Assembly: GCA_047601745.1 (NCBI GenBank)
Contig: JASGIS010000001.1
Location: forward strand, 5,518,001-5,582,000
Direction: 5' to 3'
From: JAKPAM01 sp047601745
GTDB lineage: Bacteria; Pseudomonadota; Gammaproteobacteria; Burkholderiales; Burkholderiaceae_E
DNA: 64,000 nt
The notes under the pieces are model-generated. The model saw only the letters and a list, made by a program, of their open reading frames with translations. It was not told the origin of the DNA and did not search any database. Position 1 is the stretch's first letter. Each line of letters begins with the position of its first letter. This document shows, one piece after another, positions 27,489 through 36,100 of this stretch. Made by a program: the position numbers and the translations under genes.

Positions 27489-27540
27489 GGCTTCCGCTCG
27501 TCCGCCTTCCCGGGATCGAGCACTCGGCCTGCCGGCCGCG

Positions 27541-28605
27541 TCAATAGAGGTTTCGCTTGTAGTCCTCGTCCAATCCCTTGCGCATCAGGCCCGGAATCGA
27601 AATCACGCGCCGCGCGAGCATCGCGCGCAACCCGCCGCTCTTGTTCAGCTTGACGTGCGCGGCGAAGACCGCCGCCGGATCGATGTCGGCCGGCGCCGCC
27701 GCTCCGGCCCAGGCCCGGGCGCGCTCCAGCGCGGCGCTCTCGCGCAGCACGATGTCCGGCGACGCGAGGTCGATCACGAGCTTGGGCATCTTGTCCCTTA
27801 CCGAGAACGGCTGCCGCAGTCGCGGGTCGGCGCGGATCGAGGCCTCGCCCTGGACGAGCGCGACCCGCGCGCATCCGGGCACGACCAGCAGCGCCGCCGC
27901 GCCCGGCCGCACCAGCAGGTTGCGCAGACTGTCGGTGCGACGATTGCCGGGCCGGTCGGCGAAGCGGATCCCCGCGTCGACGGACTGCACGAGCAGGCCG
28001 GCCGGATCGCCCTTCGGACTGACGTCCGTGCACAGATCGGCGTCGGCCGTCGCCAGCGCCATGAAACGGCTCGCGCGCACGAAGGCCGCGGCATCGGCCG
28101 GCTCGGCGTCGGTCGCGGGCCGCCAGAAGTCCGAGCGCAGCAGCGCCTTGGCGCAATGCGCGTAGCACTCGTGCACCGCGATCACGATGGCGTCGCCGTC
28201 GACGGCGGACACGCTGCCGTTGACGCGCAGGGTCTCGCCCAGCCCTGGCACGAGAAACAGCAGACCGGCGCCGCCCCCGGGCCGCGCCTGCGCCGGGTCG
28301 TCCAGCGCCGCGGCCGGCAGGCGCAGACGGGCTTCGTCCAGAGCCGTCGCGAAACCGGGCTCGCCGCCGCCGATCGTCACGTCGATCCGACGGGCATCGC
28401 TGAATCCGGCGAACGCCAGCGGCGATGCCGCCAGCCACCGGCGCGCCTGCACGTCCAGATGGTCGATCACCTTGAGGTCGATCGCCGCCGGCCTGGCGCC
28501 CACCTGGGCCTCGAGTTCTTCCGTCGTCCGGATCAGTGCTGCCGACTGCGGACTGGAACGGCTCGCAGAGGAAGTCTCTCGCGCTTCGCCGAAGCCGCCA
28601 TGCAT
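27541..28605 (-). CDS. Pyridoxamine 5'-phosphate oxidase (PPOX) family flavin protein
   Basis: A 354-residue protein with two split-barrel PPOX-like halves: the first has GLGETLRVNGSVSAVDGD, the second has FMALATADADLCTDVSPKGDPAG and NLLVRPGAAALLVVPG. Proteins of this type bind FMN or heme and are often annotated as general-stress or pyridoxamine-oxidase-like; the reaction is unknown. It is divergent from a MarR regulator, with a palindrome between them. The first 30 residues are low-complexity, so the true start may be internal. Confidence 0.8.
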   Translation of the reverse strand: MHGGFGEARETSSASRSSPQSAALIRTTEELEAQVGARPAAIDLKVIDHLDVQARRWLAASPLAFAGFSDARRIDVTIGGGEPGFATALDEARLRLPAAALDDPAQARPGGGAGLLFLVPGLGETLRVNGSVSAVDGDAIVIAVHECYAHCAKALLRSDFWRPATDAEPADAAAFVRASRFMALATADADLCTDVSPKGDPAGLLVQSVDAGIRFADRPGNRRTDSLRNLLVRPGAAALLVVPGCARVALVQGEASIRADPRLRQPFSVRDKMPKLVIDLASPDIVLRESAALERARAWAGAAAPADIDPAAVFAAHVKLNKSGGLRAMLARRVISIPGLMRKGLDEDYKRNLY

Positions 28606-28633
28606 GGGAGTCCTCCGATCCGAGTGGAGTCTT

Positions 28634-28648
28634 ATTCTAAACGAGAAT
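28634..28648. promoter_or_regulatory. AT-rich palindrome between PPOX and MarR genes
   Basis: ATTCT-AAACG-AGAAT is a perfect 5-bp inverted repeat inside an AT-rich island (CTTATTCTAAACGAGAATCA) 29 bp upstream of the PPOX-family start. It may be the operator of the divergently encoded MarR protein. Part of it (GAGAATCATT) also resembles a Fur half-site. Neither assignment is tested. Confidence 0.4.
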
Positions 28649-28791
28649 CATTAACAAGTTACTTGCCTCCACTGGCACCGATCATGCCGAAGGCCTCGAC
28701 GAGCCATGAGCAGGTCGCTTGCCGGCTGGCCTCGCCGCGAGTTCGGTTACGATCCGGGAAACCCGTCCTCGAGATACTGACTTTCGCCTGT

Positions 28792-29316
28792 ATGACCAAG
28801 CAGCAGCCTGATACCTCCTACGAACAGTCCGTATCGGCAGTCCACAATCGGCTGTTCTTCAGGCTGTTCCAGTCAGGCAACACGCTCTATCGGCAATCGA
28901 CCAAAGAACTCGGCATCACTCCTGTTCACTGGGCGGTGCTGGGCGCGCTCTCGAGGCAACAGGCGATCGCCGGCATGTCGATCACGGACCTGACCGAGTA
29001 CCTGGTCGTCAGCAGGCAGAGCCTGGATGGCGTTCTGAAGCGGCTCGAACGCGACAAGCACATCCGGCGCGCCACCGATCCCGATGACCGGCGGGCACGC
29101 AAGATCGTCATGACGCGCGAGGGGCGCGCATTCTGGGAAAGCCTGCAGACGCCGATCTACGAGTTCTATCGGCAAGCGATGAACGGCTTCCGTTTCGACG
29201 ACAAGGTATCGCTGCTGCACTTCCTGAATCGACTGAACGAAGGAATGATGGCCATCAGCCTCGGCGGCGATTCCGGAGCGGACGAATCGCCCCTCCCCGC
29301 TCGGCAACCGAAGTGA
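28792..29316 (+). CDS. MarR-family transcriptional regulator
   Basis: A 174-residue winged-helix regulator. Core segments are YRQSTKELGITPVHWAVLGAL, SITDLTEYLVVSRQSLDGVLKRLE (recognition helix) and DPDDRRARKIVMTREGRAFW (wing). The ATG at 28792 gives a normal MarR length; no good ribosome site precedes it. It lies between the divergent PPOX gene and, 419 bp downstream on the same strand, the CoA-transferase operon. It is a candidate regulator of either. Confidence 0.88.
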   Translation: MTKQQPDTSYEQSVSAVHNRLFFRLFQSGNTLYRQSTKELGITPVHWAVLGALSRQQAIAGMSITDLTEYLVVSRQSLDGVLKRLERDKHIRRATDPDDRRARKIVMTREGRAFWESLQTPIYEFYRQAMNGFRFDDKVSLLHFLNRLNEGMMAISLGGDSGADESPLPARQPK

Positions 29317-29735
29317 TCGAAGCCGCGACGCTTCCAGGAAAGACCTTCGGTCGTTCGGCTCGCTGACGAACCTTCTCCCGATTCCACTCGATCCGCATCG
29401 ATCGACGCGCTCGCGTCGATCGATGCCTGGTCGTGCTTTCGCCGCGGCCAACACACCGAACGAGGATTGACCCGCCTCGGCAATGCGCGGCCTGCGGCAA
29501 TCGCTGCCGGCGAGCGTCTCGGGATACTTCCTTTCGCTTCGAATAAAAACAGGTACATGCTATTTCTTACCGGGATAGCAAGAAATTTATCGGACTCCCT
29601 CTACTTTTCATCGAAAATTTATAGCATGATGTTGACATATTAACGCGCATCGACCAGACTTCGTCGCATCGCTGTTCGAAACCCGGAAGACGACGCCACG
29701 GCCGCCGTCACCGCTCTGCAAGAGACACGCATCCC
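29317..29735. promoter_or_regulatory. Promoter region of the eight-gene CoA operon
   Basis: A 419-bp non-coding stretch with a distinctly AT-rich portion (29540-29645) that stands out from the GC-rich surroundings. TTGACA at 29632-29637 is a perfect -35 hexamer. CAGACT at 29655-29660 is a weak -10 at 17-bp spacing. This probable promoter drives the CaiB gene and the following genes. An alternative -10-like TATAGC lies just upstream. Nested inverted repeats are listed separately. Confidence 0.5.
29558..29586. promoter_or_regulatory. Nested inverted repeats, candidate operator
   Basis: Two overlapping inverted repeats share this stretch: TGCTAT (29558-29563) with ATAGCA (29575-29580), and ATTTCTT (29562-29568) with AAGAAAT (29580-29586). 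Each has perfect arms with 11-base spacing. A further ATAGCA lies downstream at about 29621. The position about 50 bp before the TTGACA element suits an activator or repressor site for the CoA operon. Confidence 0.45.
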
Positions 29736-31001
29736 ATGACCGGCCCTTTAGCGCATCTGACGGTCCTCGACCTCACGCGAGTGCTCGCGGGCCCGTGGAG
29801 CACCCAGATGCTCGCGGACCTCGGCGCTGACGTCCTGAAGGTCGAGCGTCCGGTCACGGGCGACGACACTCGTCACTGGGGGCCGCCTTGGTTGAAGGAC
29901 GCATCCGGGCGTGACTCCGACGACTCCGCTTACTTCAGTTCGGCGAATCGCAACAAGCGCTCGCTTGCCATCGACCTGTCGAGCGCCGAAGGTCAGCAAA
30001 TCGTGCGCGAACTGGCAGCCAGGAGCGACATCCTGGTCGAGAACTACAAGGTGGGGGATCTCGCCCGCTACCGGCTCTCCTATGACGAGCTGAGCGCGAT
30101 CAACCCGCGGCTGATCTACTGCTCGATCACCGGTTACGGGCAGGACGGTCCGATGTGCCACCTGCCCGGCTACGACTTCGTGTTTCAGGGCGAAGGCGGT
30201 CTGATGAGCATCAACGGGCTCCCCGACGACGAACCGGGCGGAGGACCCGTCAAGACATCGATCGCCGTCACGGACGTGCTGACCGGTTTGAACGCCACGA
30301 TCGGCATCCTCGCCGCCGTCGAACACCGTCGTCTGACGGGACGCGGCCAACGTCTCGACATCGCGCTGCTCGATACGATCATCCACTTCGGTGCGAACCA
30401 GATCGCCAGCTACTTCGCCAGCGGCGAGATTCCTCGTCGCTGGGGAAACCGGCATCCGAACCTGACGCCTTATCAGACCTTCGAAGCCAGCGATGGACAC
30501 TTCATCGTCTGTTGCGGCAATGATCAGCAGTTTCAACGCCTGTGCGCGGTGATCGGACAGCCCGAACTCGGCTCGGCGCCCGAATACCGACGAATGGTCG
30601 ACAGGAACCAGCACCGCAAGCCGCTCGAGGCCCGGCTGCAGCAGGCGTTCGCGCGGCACCCACGCGCGTACTGGTTGCAGCGCCTGGCCGAGGCCGACAT
30701 CCCCACGGGAGCGGTCAACGACTATCGGCAGGTATTCGAGCATCCACAGGTCAAGCATCGTCGGATGCGCGTGGAGATGACCGCCGATACGGGCGCTTCG
30801 GTCAGCGTGGTTCGAAACCCGATTCGACTGAGCGACACGCCGATCACCTATCGAATGGCCCCACCACGACGCGGGCAGCACACGCGCGAGGTGCTGACGA
30901 AGATGCTGGGTCGTACCGACGAGCAGATCGATGAGCTGGCAGACAAAGGCGTTCTCGAATCGCCGCCGCTCGCAACGGGCAATGGATCCGTCGCCAAGTA
31001 A
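29736..31001 (+). CDS. CaiB/BaiF (class III) CoA-transferase
   Basis: A 421-residue family III CoA-transferase that moves CoA between carboxylic acids, cytoplasmic. The N-terminus LTVLDLTRVLAGPWSTQMLADLGADVLKVERP is the family signature. The catalytic Asp is Asp147 in LPGYDFVFQ. It is the first gene of an eight-gene, same-strand operon and would activate the imported acid without ATP. The next gene begins 35 bp later. The acid is not identifiable from sequence alone. Confidence 0.92.
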   Translation: MTGPLAHLTVLDLTRVLAGPWSTQMLADLGADVLKVERPVTGDDTRHWGPPWLKDASGRDSDDSAYFSSANRNKRSLAIDLSSAEGQQIVRELAARSDILVENYKVGDLARYRLSYDELSAINPRLIYCSITGYGQDGPMCHLPGYDFVFQGEGGLMSINGLPDDEPGGGPVKTSIAVTDVLTGLNATIGILAAVEHRRLTGRGQRLDIALLDTIIHFGANQIASYFASGEIPRRWGNRHPNLTPYQTFEASDGHFIVCCGNDQQFQRLCAVIGQPELGSAPEYRRMVDRNQHRKPLEARLQQAFARHPRAYWLQRLAEADIPTGAVNDYRQVFEHPQVKHRRMRVEMTADTGASVSVVRNPIRLSDTPITYRMAPPRRGQHTREVLTKMLGRTDEQIDELADKGVLESPPLATGNGSVAK

Positions 31002-31036
31002 CGCCTCATCGATTCACGACATCACCGATACCGACC

Positions 31037-32194
31037 ATGCCCAGCCCGACGTATTCGCTGAACCAGGACCAGCGATCCATCCAGGATCTGGTAAGAAGGG
31101 TCGCTCGCGAACGCGTGGCGACTCGCGCCGACGAGATCGACCGCAAGGCCGAGTATCCGCACGACATGTTCGCGCTGCTGAAGGAATTGGGGCTGTTCAC
31201 GCTGCCGTTTCCTGAAACTTATGGCGGAATGGGCAGTCTCCTTTCCGGCTGCCTGGCGATCGAGGAACTGGGCCGCGTCTGCTACAACACCGCCTATCTG
31301 CTGCTCGTCCAATGGGTGCCGTTCGGCGCCATCCTGGCCGGAGGCACCGAGCAGCAGAAGCAGTGGCTGCTACCGGGATTGGCCAGCGGAGAGTTGCGCG
31401 GAGCCTTCTCGACGACCGAGTCGCAAAGCGGATCCGATGTCAGCGGCATCCTGACGCGCGCCGTCGATGCGCCAGGCGGATACCGCCTGAACGGCCAGAA
31501 GATCTGGTGCACGAACTCGGACATCGCCGACTTCATCCTCGTCGCCGCCAAGTACGGCAACGACCCCAGGGAAGCCATCAGCCTGTTCATCGTCGAACGG
31601 GGGACCAAGGGGCTAACGGTAGGCCGCAAGGAAGACAAGATCGGCGCGCGCGGCGTGCCCTCGTGCCCGCTTTTCCTGGACGACGTATTCGTGCCCGCCG
31701 CCAACCGGCTCGGCGGCGGATTCAAGTCCGTGATGAGCGCGTTCAACGCGAGCCGACCGCTGATCGGCGCCCGCGCGGTCGGCCTCGCTCAGGGCGCGAT
31801 CGACCATGCGAGCGACTACGTCAAGGGGCGCCGGGCGTTCGGCAGCACGGTGGCGGATTTCCAGGGCGTTCGCTGGATGCTGGCCGATATGGCGATCCAG
31901 ACCGAAGCGGCCCGCCATCTGGTCTATCGCGCCGCGGCGATGGTCGATGCCGGCGCGGCCGCCGCCGAATTGGCGCCGATCGCCGCGATGGCCAAGTGCT
32001 TTGCGTCGGACATTGCGATGAAGGTGGCGACCGATGCTGTTCAGTTGTTCGGCGCAGCCGGCGTTTCCGCCGAATACCCGATCAATCGCTATTTCCGCGA
32101 CGCGAAGGTCCTGCAGATCATCGAGGGAACCAATCAGATCCAGCGCAACATCGTGGCCAACCACCTGCTCGGCCGCGCCGGCACGCAGGGCTAA
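31037..32194 (+). CDS. Acyl-CoA dehydrogenase
   Basis: A 385-residue FAD-dependent acyl-CoA dehydrogenase introducing an alpha-beta double bond. Family segments are AFSTTESQSGSDVSG, KIWCTNSDIADFILVAA and the C-terminal YFRDAKVLQIIEGTNQIQR. Glu363 in IEGTNQ sits where many short-chain family members place the catalytic base. Normal length. It is the second gene of the CoA operon, so it should act on the CoA ester formed by the CaiB protein. Electron transfer flavoprotein genes are not in the window. Confidence 0.92.
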   Translation: MPSPTYSLNQDQRSIQDLVRRVARERVATRADEIDRKAEYPHDMFALLKELGLFTLPFPETYGGMGSLLSGCLAIEELGRVCYNTAYLLLVQWVPFGAILAGGTEQQKQWLLPGLASGELRGAFSTTESQSGSDVSGILTRAVDAPGGYRLNGQKIWCTNSDIADFILVAAKYGNDPREAISLFIVERGTKGLTVGRKEDKIGARGVPSCPLFLDDVFVPAANRLGGGFKSVMSAFNASRPLIGARAVGLAQGAIDHASDYVKGRRAFGSTVADFQGVRWMLADMAIQTEAARHLVYRAAAMVDAGAAAAELAPIAAMAKCFASDIAMKVATDAVQLFGAAGVSAEYPINRYFRDAKVLQIIEGTNQIQRNIVANHLLGRAGTQG

Positions 32195-32221
32195 GCGCCC
32201 GACATCAGACAAGGAGAGGCA

Positions 32222-32704
32222 ATGAGCAAGGAAGACCATCAACTCGTCGGACTCGGCATGTTCTTCGAAGACATGCCGGTGGGACGCCGCTTTCGCACCG
32301 TCGGCCGAACGATCCAGGACGCGGATATCTGCGCGTTCATCAACGTGATCCACATGACGGAAGTGCTGTTCACCGACATGGAATTCGTGAAGAACGAATC
32401 GGACATCAAGGGCAGGCTCGCGCCAGGCTCGATGAGCTATTGCATCGCCGAAGGCTTGCTGACGCAGTCCACGATGCAGCACACCGGATTCGCCTTCCTG
32501 AACATGGAACTCGACATCAAGGCCCCGGCCTTCGCCGGCGACACGATCCACGTGGAGTGTGAGGTCATCGAGGCTCGGCTGAGCAGAAGCCGCCCCGGAC
32601 GCGGGCTCGTGCGCACGCGCAACAACGTGGTCAAGCAGGACGGAACACTGGTGCTGACGTACACGCCGCTGCGGATGATCCGTTGCCGCGATGGCGGCCA
32701 TTGA
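32222..32704 (+). CDS. MaoC-like hotdog protein without the catalytic Asp/His
   Basis: A 160-residue MaoC/hydratase-2-type hotdog protein (FFEDMPVGRRFRTVGRTIQDADICAF at the start, AFLNMELDIKAPAFAGDTIHVECEV in the sheet). True (R)-specific hydratases have a TGDxNPIH motif after this helix. Here the aligned stretch is IHMTEVLFTD (residues 43-52), so Asp is Met and His is Phe. It therefore may not hydrate, or may use other residues. It is the third gene of the operon, 27 bp after the acyl-CoA dehydrogenase. An AAGGAGAGG site precedes ATG 32222. Confidence 0.85.
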   Translation: MSKEDHQLVGLGMFFEDMPVGRRFRTVGRTIQDADICAFINVIHMTEVLFTDMEFVKNESDIKGRLAPGSMSYCIAEGLLTQSTMQHTGFAFLNMELDIKAPAFAGDTIHVECEVIEARLSRSRPGRGLVRTRNNVVKQDGTLVLTYTPLRMIRCRDGGH

Positions 32705-32717
32705 AGGAACGAACGAC

Positions 32718-33482
32718 ATGGAAGGCTTGAAGGATCGGGTCGTCGTCGTCACCGGCGCGGCCGGCGGCATCGGATCGGCGCTGTGCCGGCGCCTGGCGCG
32801 CGAGGGCGCGGTAGTGGCGGCGCTCGACCTGCAGCCGGCCGTCCAGGCCGTCGTGGACGAGATCGTGGCGGCGGGAGGACGAGCGCAGGCCTGGGTCGTC
32901 GACATCGTGGACCATCAGTTCGTCCATCGGACGATCGCCGATATCGAATCGACTCTGGGCCCGATCGGCGCGCTGGTCAACAACGCTGGCTGGGACAAGG
33001 CGGCGCGCTTCCTCGATACCGAGCCGGACTTATGGGAGAAGATCATCGCCATCAATCTGACGGGGCCGCTGAATCTTCTGCATGCGGTCGGACGATCGAT
33101 GTCCGGACGCGGCAAGGGCCGCATCGTCAACGTGGCGTCGGATGCGGGCCGGGTCGGCTCGTCGGGAGAGTCCGTCTATTCGGCCTGCAAGGGCGGGCTC
33201 ATCGCCTTCAGCAAGACGCTCGCGCGCGAATTGGCTCGAGCACGAATCAACGTCAACGTCGTCTGCCCAGGCCCGACCGACACGGCGCTGTTCCGCGACT
33301 TCGCCGGAGAAGGCTCGGCCGGCGACAGGTTGCGCAGCGCGCTCGAAAAGGCCATTCCATTCGGACGGCTAGGCCAGCCGGAAGACGTCGTCGGCGCGAT
33401 CTGCTTTCTGATCTCCGACGACGCGGCATTCATCACCGGCCAGGTCGTCTCGGTATCGGGCGGCCTGACGATGGCGGGATGA
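32718..33482 (+). CDS. SDR dehydrogenase, similar to BadH (2-hydroxycyclohexanecarboxyl-CoA dehydrogenase)
   Basis: A 254-residue short-chain dehydrogenase. VTGAAGGIGSALCRRLA binds NAD(P), NNAG is present, and the catalytic set is Asn113, Ser141, Tyr154 and Lys158 (VYSACKGG). From memory, the segments NNAGWD, VGSSGESVYSACKGGL, VNVVCPGPTDTAL and ITGQVVSVSGGLTM match BadH of anaerobic benzoate and cyclohexanecarboxylate degradation unusually well. The start is ATG 32718 with AAGGA upstream. It overlaps nothing before it and ends as the next frame's upstream ATG begins. The likely role is oxidation of a 3-hydroxyacyl-CoA, possibly cyclic. Confidence 0.87.
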   Translation: MEGLKDRVVVVTGAAGGIGSALCRRLAREGAVVAALDLQPAVQAVVDEIVAAGGRAQAWVVDIVDHQFVHRTIADIESTLGPIGALVNNAGWDKAARFLDTEPDLWEKIIAINLTGPLNLLHAVGRSMSGRGKGRIVNVASDAGRVGSSGESVYSACKGGLIAFSKTLARELARARINVNVVCPGPTDTALFRDFAGEGSAGDRLRSALEKAIPFGRLGQPEDVVGAICFLISDDAAFITGQVVSVSGGLTMAG

Positions 33483-33493
33483 CGGAGCGACAG

Positions 33494-34534
33494 ATGCACG
33501 AGACGTTTCGCCGGATCGCCGCGCAAACCAGTGTCCGGCCAACGGATGCCGGCCGACGGAGAGCCTCCTTACGCTTGCTCGCCGGCGCGGCGGCCGCTTC
33601 ATCGGGATGGGCAGCCCTACCAGGTCACGCTCAGGGAAACTATCCAGACAGGCCGATTCGGCTCGTGCTGGGCTTCGCCGCCGGCGGAGGCACCGACGTC
33701 ATCGCTCGCCACCTGGCCCAAAAAACGCAGGAACGCCTGGGCGCGAACCTCTACGTCGACAATAAACCGGGCGCGAACGGAAACATCGCCGCTGAAACCG
33801 TCATCAAGTCGCCGAACGACGGCTACACACTGCTGTACAACACGTCCTCGCTCGTACTCAACACCGCTCTTGGCCAGCGATTGCCGTTCCACTTCCAGCG
33901 CGATCTGGTTCCCGTCGCGCTGACCGCCAACAGTCCGCTGGTGCTCGTCGCGTCGCCAAGCGCCGACGTCGCCGACTACGATCAGTTCATCCGCAAGGCC
34001 AGGACTGCGCCAGGCAAGCTGACGTTCGGCTCCGCCGGGGAAGGCAATATCACCCACCTGGCCGCCCTGATCTTCGCGCGGGAAGCGGGCGTGAAGGGCG
34101 TGCACGTACCGTACAAGAGCGAGAGCTTCGCGCTGACCGATGCCGCAGGCGGGCACATCGATTACTACGTCGGCACGGCCCCGGGTGTCGTGCCCTTCGT
34201 CAAGGAACGAAAGCTGGTGGCGTTGGCCGTGGCCAGCGTCAACCGCCTGTCCTCTCTACCCCGAGTGCCTACTTTCGGAGAGGTCGGGCTGAAAACGCGC
34301 GAACTCGGCTCGTGGTCCGGAATCATGGCACCGGCAGGCACTGCCACCGTTGTCATCGACAAGCTGAACGAAGCCGTGCGACTCGCGCTGGCCGATAAGG
34401 AACTCATAGCGGCCTTCGCGGCGCAGAACAGCGAACCCAAGGGGGGATCGCCTGATGACTATCGACGGTTTCTGAGCGCCGAGTTGCAAAAGTGGGGGGA
34501 TGTCGTGCGTGCCGAGAACATCAAAGTCGACTGA
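33494..34534 (+). CDS. TctC/Bug-type periplasmic solute-binding protein
   Basis: A 346-residue Bug-family receptor. A Tat-like signal (RRRASLRLLAGAAAASSG, ending GHAQG) leads into YPDRPIRLVLGFAAGGGTDVIAR, the family hallmark, then KPGANGNIAAETVIKSPNDGYTLLY. It captures an organic acid in the periplasm. ATG 33494 with CGGAG is preferred; ATG 33479 overlaps the SDR stop. No TctA/TctB membrane genes accompany it here, as is common for Bug proteins. It presumably senses or delivers the acid degraded by this operon. Confidence 0.9.
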   Translation: MHETFRRIAAQTSVRPTDAGRRRASLRLLAGAAAASSGWAALPGHAQGNYPDRPIRLVLGFAAGGGTDVIARHLAQKTQERLGANLYVDNKPGANGNIAAETVIKSPNDGYTLLYNTSSLVLNTALGQRLPFHFQRDLVPVALTANSPLVLVASPSADVADYDQFIRKARTAPGKLTFGSAGEGNITHLAALIFAREAGVKGVHVPYKSESFALTDAAGGHIDYYVGTAPGVVPFVKERKLVALAVASVNRLSSLPRVPTFGEVGLKTRELGSWSGIMAPAGTATVVIDKLNEAVRLALADKELIAAFAAQNSEPKGGSPDDYRRFLSAELQKWGDVVRAENIKVD

Positions 34535-34547
34535 CCAAGAGTACGAA

Positions 34548-34982
34548 ATGCCCGGACGGGAACGGAAACTCTTGATCGCCGACCTGGCGGCCATGCAAGC
34601 GATCATCGATCGATCGACTTTCAATCGCTTTCTCGGACTGAAGGCGACCTGCCTGGATCCGGACCGGTTGGTCCTTTCGATGCCGTGGCAGGAACAGATC
34701 ATCTCCAACCCGGATCTCCGCGCGACTCATGGCGGCGTGCTGGCCACGCTGGTCGATGTGAGCTGCGACTACGTCATCGCTGCGCGAATCGGCCGCGCCG
34801 TGCCGACCATCGACCTCCGAGTCGACTATCACCGCGTCGCCACGCCGGGTCCTCTGGCTGTCGAAGCACGGATCGTGCACCTCGGACGCACGCTGGCCTG
34901 CGCGGAGGCCGTCGTACGTAACGCGAACGGTTCGACGGTGGCGAGCGGACGCGGCCAATACATGGTCGCGAATCCGTCGTGA
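34548..34982 (+). CDS. PaaI-type hotdog acyl-CoA thioesterase
   Basis: A 144-residue hotdog-fold thioesterase. THGGVLATLVDVSCDYV carries the HGG motif and the Asp of the active-site helix, and the family end GRGQYMV is present. It would hydrolyse an acyl-CoA, releasing CoA from dead-end esters in the pathway. ATG 34548, 13 bp after the Bug gene stop, is preferred over ATG 34500, which would overlap that gene. It lies between the two Bug-protein genes. Confidence 0.85.
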   Translation: MPGRERKLLIADLAAMQAIIDRSTFNRFLGLKATCLDPDRLVLSMPWQEQIISNPDLRATHGGVLATLVDVSCDYVIAARIGRAVPTIDLRVDYHRVATPGPLAVEARIVHLGRTLACAEAVVRNANGSTVASGRGQYMVANPS

Positions 34983-35086
34983 GCTTCGCCAATACGTGTC
35001 AACGGTCGACCAATTGGATCGCACCCGGTATTCGCGCCATGTCGACGCGATGTCCAGAAAGACCGATCAAAGCAAGGAGACAACCG

Positions 35087-36058
35087 ATGTCTGTGCTCCA
35101 TTCTTTATGCAAGGCACTGGCCTTGGCCGCATTCGCGGCCGGCCTGGCGACGAACGCTTCGGCGCAGGTCGGTTTTCCGGCCAAACCGATCAAGGTGATC
35201 GTACCGTTCGCCGCCGGCGGCGCCACCGATCAGGTCGCTCGATTGCTGGCGGTCAAGGTCTCCGAGCAGCTCGGCACACAGGTCGTCATCGAGAACCGGG
35301 GCGGAGCGAACGGCAACCTTGGCGCGGAGCTGGTCGCCAAGGCGGCGCCGGACGGCTACACGCTGCTCTACACGACCTCATCGATCGCTTATACCCAGGC
35401 GTTCGGGCTGAAGACCGGTTATTCGTTCAGTCGGGAACTGGCGCCAGTCTCGCTGCTGATCGACCAACCACTGCTGGTGGTAGCCAGCCACGCCAGCGGA
35501 TTGACAACGGCCGATCAATTGAAATCGCCGCGAAATGCGAATCTGAGCTACGCGTCTTCCGGCATCGGCAACCTGACGCATCTGGCGATGCATGTGCTGC
35601 TCGGAGCTCATCGCGTTGCCGCGGTGCATGTTCCATACAAAGGCGGAGCGGGCGCGTTTCCCGACGTCATCGCCGGACGAGTGGATCTGCTGGCCGATCC
35701 GATCAACTCGGCATACCCGTACGTCCGCGATCAGCGCGTGATTCCGCTGCTGGTGACGAGTTCCCAGCGTTCACCTCTGCTGCCGTCGGTTCCCACGGCG
35801 TCGGAAAGTCTGCTGCCCGGATTCACGATGGGCGCCTGGCAGGCCTTGCTGGCGCCCGCAGGCACACCTCCAGCCATCCTGGACAAGATCAATCACGCTT
35901 ATGTGGCCGCGCTGCGGGATCCCGACGTACGAAGCCGTCTCGAATCCCAGGGGGCCGAGGCGATCGGCTCGACACCTGAACGGCTCGGGCAATTCGTTCG
36001 AGACGAGGTCCGGCGCTGGTCTGCGATCATCAAGCAGTCGGACATCAAACTCGAGTAA
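35087..36058 (+). CDS. Second TctC/Bug-type solute-binding protein
   Basis: A 323-residue Bug-family protein with a Sec signal (LCKALALAAFAAGLATNASAQ) and the hallmark FPAKPIKVIVPFAAGGATDQVAR, then NRGGANGNLGAELVAKAAPDGYTLLY. AAGGAG precedes ATG 35087 by seven bases. It is only partly similar to the other Bug protein two genes upstream, so it is probably not a recent tandem copy. Having two receptors in one catabolic operon suggests two related substrates or one receptor plus one sensor. Confidence 0.9.
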   Translation: MSVLHSLCKALALAAFAAGLATNASAQVGFPAKPIKVIVPFAAGGATDQVARLLAVKVSEQLGTQVVIENRGGANGNLGAELVAKAAPDGYTLLYTTSSIAYTQAFGLKTGYSFSRELAPVSLLIDQPLLVVASHASGLTTADQLKSPRNANLSYASSGIGNLTHLAMHVLLGAHRVAAVHVPYKGGAGAFPDVIAGRVDLLADPINSAYPYVRDQRVIPLLVTSSQRSPLLPSVPTASESLLPGFTMGAWQALLAPAGTPPAILDKINHAYVAALRDPDVRSRLESQGAEAIGSTPERLGQFVRDEVRRWSAIIKQSDIKLE

Positions 36059-36100
36059 AGAAACGCCTCGCAATCGTCAACCAGAAGGAGGAGCCATTCC

